From assembly GCF_014352875.1 (NCBI RefSeq), contig NZ_CP060695.1, positions 3,407,154-3,471,153 on the forward strand: a DNA stretch of 64,000 nucleotides, written 5' to 3'. The notes beneath the pieces were generated by a model. That model worked only from the letters and a program-made list of their open reading frames with translations. It searched no databases and was not told where the DNA came from. Shown here in pieces: positions 9,501-16,521 of this stretch. This stretch comes from Polaribacter pectinis. Lineage in GTDB: Bacteria > Bacteroidota > Bacteroidia > Flavobacteriales > Flavobacteriaceae. The position numbers and the translations under genes are program-made. Position 1 is the first letter of the stretch. Each line of letters starts with the position of its first letter.

Positions 9501-10523
9501 ATGAACGAAAACTTAAATCCTGAAAACACCAATTTATCAAATGAAGATTTAGACGTTGAAAAAAAATTGCGTCCACTTTCCTTCGATGATTTTACAGGTC
9601 AAGATCAAGCAATTGATAATCTAAAAGTTTTTGTAGAAGCTGCAAATCAAAGAGATGAAGCTTTAGATCATACATTGTTTCACGGGCCTCCAGGTTTAGG
9701 GAAAACAACACTTGCGCATATTTTAGCAAACGAATTACAAGTTGGTATAAAAGTAACATCAGGACCCGTTTTAGATAAGCCTGGAGATTTAGCAGGTTTG
9801 CTTACTAACCTAGATGAAAGAGATGTGCTTTTTATTGATGAAATTCACAGATTAAGTCCAATTGTTGAAGAGTATTTGTATTCTGCTATGGAAGATTACA
9901 AAATTGATATTATGATTGAATCTGGTCCAAATGCTAGAACAGTTCAAATCAATTTAGAACCATTTACTTTAATTGGTGCAACAACTCGTTCAGGATTGTT
10001 AACTGCGCCAATGAGAGCAAGATTTGGAATTAGTAGTAGATTACATTATTACAAAACCGATTTATTAACAACAATTATTCAAAGAAGTGCACATATTTTA
10101 GGAGTACCAATTTCTATGGAAGCAGCCATTGAAATTGCTGGTAGAAGTAGAGGAACACCAAGAATTGCAAATGCATTATTACGTAGAGTTAGAGATTTTG
10201 CACAGATTAAAGGAGATGGAAATATTACCATAGAAATTGCTCAATACGCTTTAAAGGCATTGAATGTGGATGCTCACGGTTTAGATGAAATGGATAATAA
10301 GATTCTTAAAACCATTATCGATAAATTTAAAGGTGGCCCAGTTGGTTTAAGTACAATTGCGACTGCTGTTAGTGAAAATACAGAAACCATTGAAGAAGTT
10401 TATGAACCCTTTTTAATTCAACAAGGTTTTATAATGAGAACTCCAAGAGGAAGAGAAGTTACAGAATTAGCATACACCCATCTAGGTAGAACAAAAGGAA
10501 GAAATCAAGGAGAGTTATTTTAA
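9501..10523 (+). CDS. ruvB: Holliday junction branch migration helicase RuvB
   Basis: A 340-residue AAA+ ATPase that with RuvA drives branch migration of Holliday junctions. Walker [10 protein letters not shown] is at residues 62-70, Walker B FIDEIH at 111-116, and sensor/arginine-finger regions ([19 protein letters not shown]) follow. The C-terminal winged helix ends with [17 protein letters not shown]. The frame is open up to a TTG at 9444, but that region overlaps the preceding terminator and the promoter box. The ATG at 9501 gives the normal RuvB start ([12 protein letters not shown] near residue 23), so it is preferred. The downstream SulP gene starts only 3 nt after the stop. Confidence 0.97.
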   Translation: MNENLNPENTNLSNEDLDVEKKLRPLSFDDFTGQDQAIDNLKVFVEAANQRDEALDHTLFHGPPGLGKTTLAHILANELQVGIKVTSGPVLDKPGDLAGLLTNLDERDVLFIDEIHRLSPIVEEYLYSAMEDYKIDIMIESGPNARTVQINLEPFTLIGATTRSGLLTAPMRARFGISSRLHYYKTDLLTTIIQRSAHILGVPISMEAAIEIAGRSRGTPRIANALLRRVRDFAQIKGDGNITIEIAQYALKALNVDAHGLDEMDNKILKTIIDKFKGGPVGLSTIATAVSENTETIEEVYEPFLIQQGFIMRTPRGREVTELAYTHLGRTKGRNQGELF

Positions 10524-10526
10524 TTG

Positions 10527-12254
10527 ATGAACATAAAAAAAGTCATACCAATTTTAGAGTGGTTACCAAACTACAATACCTCTTTATTTAAAGGAGATTT
10601 AGTAGCGGGAATCACTGTTGGTATTATTTTAATTCCACAAGGAATTGCTTATGCTCTTATTGCAGGTTTGCCACCAATTTACGGATTATATTGTGCTTTG
10701 GTTCCACAATTAATGTATGCAATATTTGGTTCTTCTAGACAAGTGGCAATTGGCCCAGTTGCAATGGATTCTTTAATTGTTGCTACAGGAGTTTCTACTT
10801 TAGCACTAGCTGGTTCAGAAAGTTACATATCCATTGCTATTCTATTAGCTTTAATGGTAGGTACTATTCAATTCATATTAGGAGTTTTCAGTTTAGGTTT
10901 TATTGTTAATTTCTTATCAAAACCCGTAATAACAGGCTTCACATCTGCGGTTGCATTAATTATTGGTTTAAACCAGTTTAGAAACTTATTAGGAGTAGAC
11001 TTTATACAAAGCGATCAAATACAAGTCATTTTAGAAGATATATGGTTGCAAATTTTAGATTTTAATAACCATACAACAAAAATAGGTTTGATTTCTGTTG
11101 TAGTAATAATCATTTTTAGAAAGATAAATAAAAAAATTCCGAATGCATTAATCGTGGTTGTTTTTGGGATTGTTATTATGAAATATTTTGGAAAATCTTT
11201 TGCTGATGTTGCTATAGTTAAAGATATTCCTTCAGGTTTACCAAAATTTGGAGTTCCAGATTTAGATTTTGACCAAATGAGAGAATTGTTACCAATTGCA
11301 TTAACATTGGTTATGGTAGGTTATTTAGAAACTATTTCAATTGGTAAATCGCTAGAAGCAAAACAAGATGAATACAGAATAAGGCCAAACCAAGAATTAA
11401 TTGCTTTGGGTCTGGCAAATATGGTTGGTTCATTATTTAAAGCATATCCATCTACATCTAGTTTTTCACGTTCTGCCATTAACCAAGAAAGTGGAGCAAG
11501 AACAGGAATGGCAGCTTTAATTTCTGTTGTAATGGTAGTAATTACTCTATTGTTTCTAACACCATTATTTTACCATTTACCAAAAACAGTTTTAGCAGCT
11601 ATAATTATTGTGGCAGTTTTTGGGTTAATTAACTTTAAAGAAGCAGCTTTTTTATGGAAAGCAAATATTTTAGATTTCTGGTTAATGTTGGCTACTTTCA
11701 TATCTACATTAGTATTTGGTATTGAATACGGAATTATAGTTGGTGTTGGTTTGTCTTTAATCATTTTAATTTTTAGAACTTCTAGACCCTATGTTACTGA
11801 ATTAGGTAAAGTACCAAACTCTAATTTTTATAGAAATAAAAACAGATTCGAAGAAGTTATTATAGATGATGACATTTTAGTATTTAGGTTCGATGCTCAA
11901 TTATTTTATGCGAATTCAAGTTATTTTAGAGATAATTTAGATGAAATGGCATCAAAAAAAGGAACGGCATTAAAATTGATAGTTATAGATGCAGAAAGTA
12001 TCAATAGAGTAGATAGTACAGGGTTAGAAATGCTTAAGGAACGTGTAAAGTATTATCAGAAAAAAGGAGTAACTTTTTATTTTGCGGGTGTTAAAGGCCC
12101 TGTAAGAGATGATCTTTTTAGATGCGGAATATTAGATATTATAAATATCAATCATTTTTTTATGAGAGCAAACCAAGCAGTAAAGTTTTACAAAACAGGA
12201 GATAGAAAACACCAAGAAAAATACGCAAAGTATATTCATCAAGCATATAAATAA
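10527..12254 (+). CDS. SulP family inorganic anion transporter with STAS domain
   Basis: A 575-residue inner-membrane transporter of the SLC26/SulP family. About twelve hydrophobic segments span residues ~25-420, including the signature region around IPQGIAYALIAGLPPIYGLY near residue 35. A cytoplasmic STAS domain follows (about residues 445-560) with an IDAESINRVDSTGLEML core. Substrates in this family include sulfate, bicarbonate and other anions; the sequence does not settle which. The start is the ATG at 10527, directly after a TTG that would add one residue. It probably shares the ruvB transcript. A sulfur operon lies just downstream, which would fit sulfate, but that operon has its own promoter. 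Confidence 0.92.
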   Translation: MNIKKVIPILEWLPNYNTSLFKGDLVAGITVGIILIPQGIAYALIAGLPPIYGLYCALVPQLMYAIFGSSRQVAIGPVAMDSLIVATGVSTLALAGSESYISIAILLALMVGTIQFILGVFSLGFIVNFLSKPVITGFTSAVALIIGLNQFRNLLGVDFIQSDQIQVILEDIWLQILDFNNHTTKIGLISVVVIIIFRKINKKIPNALIVVVFGIVIMKYFGKSFADVAIVKDIPSGLPKFGVPDLDFDQMRELLPIALTLVMVGYLETISIGKSLEAKQDEYRIRPNQELIALGLANMVGSLFKAYPSTSSFSRSAINQESGARTGMAALISVVMVVITLLFLTPLFYHLPKTVLAAIIIVAVFGLINFKEAAFLWKANILDFWLMLATFISTLVFGIEYGIIVGVGLSLIILIFRTSRPYVTELGKVPNSNFYRNKNRFEEVIIDDDILVFRFDAQLFYANSSYFRDNLDEMASKKGTALKLIVIDAESINRVDSTGLEMLKERVKYYQKKGVTFYFAGVKGPVRDDLFRCGILDIININHFFMRANQAVKFYKTGDRKHQEKYAKYIHQAYK

Positions 12255-12266
12255 TTAAGAATGAAA

Positions 12267-12280
12267 CTGACAAATATCAT
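12267..12280 (+). promoter_or_regulatory. FNR-like operator upstream of the persulfide/rhodanese operon
   Basis: CTGAC-AAAT-ATCAT matches an FNR-type 5-N4-5 palindrome (TTGAT-N4-ATCAA). Its centre (12273.5) is 36.5 nt upstream of the final G of a near-consensus -7 box TTATTTTG (12303-12310), a class II activator position. The same motif at the same spacing recurs at 16458 and 20632. The likely ligand is the Crp/Fnr protein encoded at 15731-16417. Confidence 0.7.
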
Positions 12281-12337
12281 TTTAAAAACAGAGGTTTTAA
12301 TGTTATTTTGAAGTTGGTTAGAAGACAAAAATATAGA

Positions 12338-13744
12338 ATGATAATAGAACAAATTTATACAGGTTGCTTAGCTCAAGGAGCTTATTATATAGAAAGTAAT
12401 GGCGAAGTTGCAATTATAGATCCATTAAGAGAAGTACAAGATTATATCGATAGAGCAGAAAATAACAATGCGAAAATTAAATATATTTTCGAAACACATT
12501 TTCATGCAGATTTTGTGAGTGGACATGTTACGTTAGCAGAAAAAACAGGCGCAAAAATAGTCTATGGACCAACAGCAAAAACTAGCTTCGATGCAATAAT
12601 AGCAGAAGATAATCAAGTTTTTAAAGTTGGCGATATTACGATAACACTTTTACATACTCCAGGTCATACAATGGAAAGCTCTTGTTACTTGTTAAAAGAT
12701 GAAAACGGAAAAGATCACGCTCTTTTTAGCGGAGATACTTTATTTTTAGGAGACGTTGGTAGACCAGATTTAGCACAAAAAGGAGATATTACAGAAAAAG
12801 ATTTGGCAGGTTTTTTATTTGATAGTTTAAGAAATAAAGTAATGCCTTTGGCAGATGATGTAATTGTATATCCAGCTCATGGAGCAGGTTCTGCTTGTGG
12901 TAAAAATTTAAGCAAAGAAACTGTAGGTACAATTGGCAATCAAAAAGAAACCAATTATGCATTAAGAGCAGACATGACAAAAGAGGAATTTGTAAAAGAA
13001 GTTACAGATGGTTTATTACCACCACCAGCTTATTTCCCTTTAAATGTTCAAATGAATAAAGAAGGTTATCAAGATATAGAAGATGTTATCAAAAATAGTG
13101 CAAAACCATTATCTGTTAATGATTTTGAAATTATAGCAAATGAAACTGATGCTATTATTTTAGATGTAAGACATCAATCAGAATTTATAAAAGGTTTTAT
13201 TCCACAATCTATTTTTATTGGAGTCGATGGAGGTTTTGCACCTTGGGTTGGCGCTTTAATAAAAGATACAAAACAACCAATTTTGTTAGTTTCGGAAAAT
13301 GGTAGAGAAGAAGAAGTAATTACTAGACTTTCTAGAGTTGGTTTCGATAATGTTCTAGGTTATTTAGAAGGAAGTTTCGACTCATGGAAAAAAAACGATA
13401 AAGAATACGATACTTTAGAATCTGTTTCTGTAGATGTTTTAGAAGAAAAAATTAAAGAAAAAGCATTAGTTTTCGATGTAAGAAAACCAGGTGAATATGC
13501 AAGCGAACATATAAAAGTAGCAGAAAGTACGCCATTAGATTTCTTAAATAAACATATTTCTGATTTTCCAAAGAAGCAAGAATTTTATGTGCATTGTGCG
13601 GGAGGTTATCGTTCTGTAATTGCAGCATCTATTTTAAAGGCTAGAGGATTTCATAATGTTATAGATGTTGCAGGAGGTTATGCAGCAATTAGAAATACAA
13701 ATATCGAGAGAACAGATGCAGTTTGTCCATCAACCTTAAAATAG
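12338..13744 (+). CDS. MBL-fold hydrolase with two rhodanese domains (persulfide dioxygenase-like)
   Basis: A 468-residue protein: metallo-beta-lactamase fold of the ETHE1/glyoxalase II type (residues ~1-240), then two rhodanese domains (~270-365 and ~375-465). Metal ligands visible are H54, H56 and D58 in THFHADF, H63, H110 in HTPGH, D133 in SGDTLF and the His of YPAHG. Family members oxidise glutathione- or protein-bound persulfide to sulfite, or handle sulfane sulfur. The first rhodanese domain lacks a catalytic Cys (VSENGREEE in its place). The second has HCAGGYRS with the Cys intact, so only the second should transfer sulfur. The ATG at 12338 is chosen over a TTG at 12308 that sits on the predicted promoter box. 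The next gene follows after 1 nt. Confidence 0.9.
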   Translation: MIIEQIYTGCLAQGAYYIESNGEVAIIDPLREVQDYIDRAENNNAKIKYIFETHFHADFVSGHVTLAEKTGAKIVYGPTAKTSFDAIIAEDNQVFKVGDITITLLHTPGHTMESSCYLLKDENGKDHALFSGDTLFLGDVGRPDLAQKGDITEKDLAGFLFDSLRNKVMPLADDVIVYPAHGAGSACGKNLSKETVGTIGNQKETNYALRADMTKEEFVKEVTDGLLPPPAYFPLNVQMNKEGYQDIEDVIKNSAKPLSVNDFEIIANETDAIILDVRHQSEFIKGFIPQSIFIGVDGGFAPWVGALIKDTKQPILLVSENGREEEVITRLSRVGFDNVLGYLEGSFDSWKKNDKEYDTLESVSVDVLEEKIKEKALVFDVRKPGEYASEHIKVAESTPLDFLNKHISDFPKKQEFYVHCAGGYRSVIAASILKARGFHNVIDVAGGYAAIRNTNIERTDAVCPSTLK

Positions 13745-13745
13745 T

Positions 13746-14111
13746 ATGAGAAAATTTCTATACGTCTTTGTTATAAGTTTCTTTTTTATAAATTGTGATA
13801 AAAACCAAACTTTAGAAACAATAACAACAGCGGAATTAAAAACACTATTAAGCAAAAAGAAAATTCAATTAATAGATGTTAGAACACCACAAGAAATAAA
13901 AGAAGGTTTTATCGCAACAGCCATATTTGCCAATTATTTTGAAGATGATTTTGCTGAAAAAGCAATACGTAAATTAGATAAAGATAAACCAGTTTATTTG
14001 ATTTGTAGAAGTGGTAATAGAAGTGAAAAAGCTGCCTTAATATTAAAAGAAAAAGGGTATAATGTAATAAATGTTTCTGGCGGATACAACCAATGGAAAA
14101 AAGAAAATTAA
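13746..14111 (+). CDS. Rhodanese-like lipoprotein
   Basis: A 121-residue single rhodanese domain behind a short lipoprotein signal peptide (hydrophobic stretch ending FFINC, lipidated Cys at about residue 17). The active-site loop is intact: CRSGNRS near residue 83, the classical CxxGxR loop. It probably acts in the periplasm or at a membrane surface on thiosulfate or persulfide sulfur. It starts 1 nt after the MBL/rhodanese gene and its end is close to the HMA gene, so the three form one operon. Confidence 0.88.
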   Translation: MRKFLYVFVISFFFINCDKNQTLETITTAELKTLLSKKKIQLIDVRTPQEIKEGFIATAIFANYFEDDFAEKAIRKLDKDKPVYLICRSGNRSEKAALILKEKGYNVINVSGGYNQWKKEN

Positions 14112-14116
14112 TTAAA

Positions 14117-14383
14117 ATGAAAACAGATATACAAATAGAAAATTTAAAATGTGGTGGTTGTGCAGCAACTATTAAAAAGGGGTTATTAAGTTTAGAAAAC
14201 GTAAGTGAAGTAGAAATAGATATTGAGAATTCAATTGTTTCTGTAACTTCAACTGATAGTTCTACAGAACAAATAAAAGAAAAACTTTCTAAATTAGGTT
14301 ACCCAGAAGTTGGAGATAAAAATACAATTGTTCACAAAGCAAAATCTTTTGTAAGTTGTGCAGTTGGTAGAATTGATTCTTAA
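14117..14383 (+). CDS. Heavy-metal-associated (HMA) domain protein
   Basis: An 88-residue HMA-domain protein with a metal-binding CGGC motif near residues 13-16 (LKCGGCAATIKKGL) and the beta-alpha-beta-beta-alpha-beta pattern of copper chaperones. Relatives bind Cu(I) or other soft metals. A third cysteine near the C-terminus (FVSCAVGR) is unusual. The frame can be extended to an ATG at 14093 that overlaps the rhodanese gene, but ATG 14117 gives the standard MKTDIQIENLKC start. It ends the sulfur operon just before a strong terminator. It may serve the cbb3 copper pathway nearby, which is inference. Confidence 0.85.
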   Translation: MKTDIQIENLKCGGCAATIKKGLLSLENVSEVEIDIENSIVSVTSTDSSTEQIKEKLSKLGYPEVGDKNTIVHKAKSFVSCAVGRIDS

Positions 14384-14407
14384 TTTTTTTTAAGATATAA
14401 CTATTTA

Positions 14408-14435
14408 AAGCGAACATTTTATGTTCGCTTTTTTT
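14408..14435 (+). terminator. Rho-independent terminator after the HMA gene
   Basis: A 10-bp perfect stem AAGCGAACAT (14408-14417) / ATGTTCGCTT (14421-14430) with a 3-nt loop followed by a T tract to 14435. It ends the sulfur operon 25 nt past the HMA stop. Confidence 0.92.
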
Positions 14436-14482
14436 ATAAATTCAAATTAGAAAATTTGATATTATTAAAACAAATTTGTTCG

Positions 14483-14490
14483 TACTTTTG
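14483..14490 (+). promoter_or_regulatory. Predicted -7 promoter box of hflX
   Basis: TACTTTTG is an exact TAnnTTTG match ending 6 nt before the ATG at 14497, again implying a very short leader. It argues against the TTG start at 14476, which would lie upstream of the transcription start. Confidence 0.6.
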
Positions 14491-14496
14491 TATTCT

Positions 14497-15705
14497 ATGA
14501 TAGATTCAAAAGAAGCCATTTCAGAAAAAGCCGTTTTAATCGGTATAATTACTCAAAATCAAGATGAAACTCAATCTGAAGAATTTTTAGATGAGTTAGA
14601 ATTCTTAACAACAACTGCAGGTGGAGTTGCTGTAAAACGTTTTACCCAAAAGTTAGAAAGACCAAACCCTAAAACATTTTTAGGAACAGGAAAATTAGAA
14701 GAGGTAAAACAGTTTATAGAAACCAAAAATATTGGTACCGCTATTTTTGATGATGAATTATCGCCAGCGCAATTAAGAAATATCGAAAAGATTCTTGATT
14801 GTAAAATCTTGGATAGAACCAATCTAATACTTGATATTTTTGCACAAAGAGCACAATCTAGTTCTGCAAAAACACAAGTAGAATTAGCCCAACATCAATA
14901 TTTATTGCCACGTTTAACCCGACTTTGGACGCACCTTGACAAGCAAAAAGGGGGAATTGGAATGCGTGGACCTGGAGAAACAGAAATTGAAACGGATAGG
15001 CGTATTATTAACGATAGAATCGTGCTTCTAAAAAAGAAGTTGCTTACTATTGATAAACAAATGGCAACCCAACGTAAAAATCGTGGGAAAATAGTTCGTG
15101 TCGCTTTAGTTGGTTATACAAACGTTGGTAAATCTACGTTGATGAACGTAATAAGTAAAAGTGATGTTTTTGCTGAAAACAAACTCTTTGCTACATTAGA
15201 TACAACCGTTAGAAAAGTGGTTATTAAGAACATTCCTTTTTTAATGACAGACACAGTTGGTTTTATTAGAAAACTACCAACTCAATTGGTAGAATCTTTT
15301 AAATCTACATTAGATGAGGTTCGTGAAGCAGATTTATTATTACATGTTGTAGATATTTCTCACCCAAATTTTGAAGATCATATTGCATCTGTAAATACCA
15401 TTTTAGATGATATTAAATGTGCAGACAAGCCTACATTAATGGTTTTTAATAAGATTGATGCTTATTCTCATGAAACAATCGATGAAGATGATTTAGTTTC
15501 AGAAAAGACAAAAGAACATTATACATTACAAGATTGGAAAAAAACTTGGATGAACGATAAAGAGGTTTCATCTATATTTATTTCTGCCTTAAACAAAGAG
15601 AATTTAGAAGATTTTAAAGAAGAAGTGTACGAAGAAGTAAAGAAAATTCACATTCAGCGTTTTCCTTACAACGATTTTTTATATTATGAATATAAAGAAG
15701 AATAG
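14497..15705 (+). CDS. hflX: Ribosome-associated GTPase HflX
   Basis: A 402-residue HflX: N-terminal HflX domain, a glycine-rich linker (KGGIGMRGPGETEIETDRR), and a G domain with G1 GYTNVGKST from residue 206, G3 DTVGF and G4 NKID. HflX splits stalled or hibernating ribosomes under stress. The start is the ATG after the -7 box. It is transcribed alone, flanked upstream by a terminator and meeting the Crp/Fnr gene tail to tail with a 25-nt gap. All nucleotide-binding motifs look functional. Confidence 0.96.
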   Translation: MIDSKEAISEKAVLIGIITQNQDETQSEEFLDELEFLTTTAGGVAVKRFTQKLERPNPKTFLGTGKLEEVKQFIETKNIGTAIFDDELSPAQLRNIEKILDCKILDRTNLILDIFAQRAQSSSAKTQVELAQHQYLLPRLTRLWTHLDKQKGGIGMRGPGETEIETDRRIINDRIVLLKKKLLTIDKQMATQRKNRGKIVRVALVGYTNVGKSTLMNVISKSDVFAENKLFATLDTTVRKVVIKNIPFLMTDTVGFIRKLPTQLVESFKSTLDEVREADLLLHVVDISHPNFEDHIASVNTILDDIKCADKPTLMVFNKIDAYSHETIDEDDLVSEKTKEHYTLQDWKKTWMNDKEVSSIFISALNKENLEDFKEEVYEEVKKIHIQRFPYNDFLYYEYKEE

Positions 15706-15730
15706 TAATAATTAGAAAACTTTTTAAGCT

Positions 15731-16417
15731 TTAAAAGCCTTGTGCAATTTTTTCTAAAGCTGATTCATCTAAAATTTTGATTTCTTTCCCACGAAATTCA
15801 ATAATTTGTTTCTTCTTTAATTCAGACAATAAACGAATTGCAGATTCAGTTGCAGTTCCAATAATATTAGCGATGTCTTCTCTAGAAAGCTGAACATCTA
15901 TTATACCATCTTCGTTAAGATCAAACCTTTCTTTTAGGTTTATAAGAGTTTCTGCTAAACGTTGTTTTACGGTTTTTTGAGCCATATCTACAATAACATT
16001 ATCTGCAGATTTAAGCATGCTAGCCATATTTTTTAAAACTGCCATTGTAAAGTCAGGGTTTTTTTCTAAATCTTTAATTATTTCTTCTTTTGGAACAAAA
16101 CAAATCTCCATATCACTTAAAGCAACAGCTTTTAAGTTTGCAACTTCATCAGAAACTAAACTTCTTTCACCTAATATATCGCCTCTTTTTACTAAACTAA
16201 TAATTTGATTTCTTCCATTCTCGCTCATTTTTGAGACTTTACAAACACCGTTTTTTATACAGAAGACACCATTTAAATGCTCACCTTCTTCAAAAATAGA
16301 TTCTCCTTTTTTAATAACCAAAGAAGTTTTACAAGCAGAAATACGCAATAGTTCATCTTTAGAAAGATGTTTTAAAGTGTTAAATTGACGAACAATACAC
16401 TGTTCACATTTGCTCAT
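15731..16417 (-). CDS. Crp/Fnr family transcriptional regulator
   Basis: A 228-residue regulator: cyclic-nucleotide-binding-like beta-roll (residues ~20-125), dimerisation helix, and C-terminal winged helix (~150-220) whose recognition helix reads TATESAIRLL. The E-S-x-x-R pattern matches the residues FNR uses to read TTGAT half-sites. Cysteines C4, C7, C29, C53, C59 and C106 are present. The C4-x2-C7 pair plus C29 and C106 could in principle hold an oxygen-sensitive cluster, but the spacing differs from E. coli FNR and this is not shown. It is divergent from ccoI, with an FNR-like palindrome between them, and is the natural regulator of the neighbouring cbb3 genes. Confidence 0.92.
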   Translation of the reverse strand: MSKCEQCIVRQFNTLKHLSKDELLRISACKTSLVIKKGESIFEEGEHLNGVFCIKNGVCKVSKMSENGRNQIISLVKRGDILGERSLVSDEVANLKAVALSDMEICFVPKEEIIKDLEKNPDFTMAVLKNMASMLKSADNVIVDMAQKTVKQRLAETLINLKERFDLNEDGIIDVQLSREDIANIIGTATESAIRLLSELKKKQIIEFRGKEIKILDESALEKIAQGF

Positions 16418-16441
16418 AATAGTTAGAAATAGTTAGTAACT

Positions 16442-16449
16442 CAAATATA
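16442..16449 (-). promoter_or_regulatory. Predicted -7 promoter box of the Crp/Fnr gene
   Basis: Read on the minus strand this is TATATTTG, an exact TAnnTTTG match, 24 nt upstream of the Crp/Fnr start codon. The FNR-like palindrome at 16458-16471 begins 8 nt upstream of it and would cover the spacer and -33 region, so binding there should repress this promoter. Confidence 0.55.
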
Positions 16450-16457
16450 TTAAAAAA

Positions 16458-16471
16458 CTGACAATTATCAT
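16458..16471 (+). promoter_or_regulatory. FNR-like operator between the Crp/Fnr gene and ccoI
   Basis: CTGAC-AATT-ATCAT, near-perfect palindrome (core TGACAATTATCA). Its centre is 36.5 nt upstream of the last G of a near-consensus -7 box GAAATTTG (16494-16501) serving ccoI. The core is the exact reverse complement of the core of the ccoS site at 20632-20645. Confidence 0.75.
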
Positions 16472-16521
16472 GTTTTAAATTGCTTTCTTAACGGAAATTT
16501 GCAATAGGCAAAAGAGTAAAT

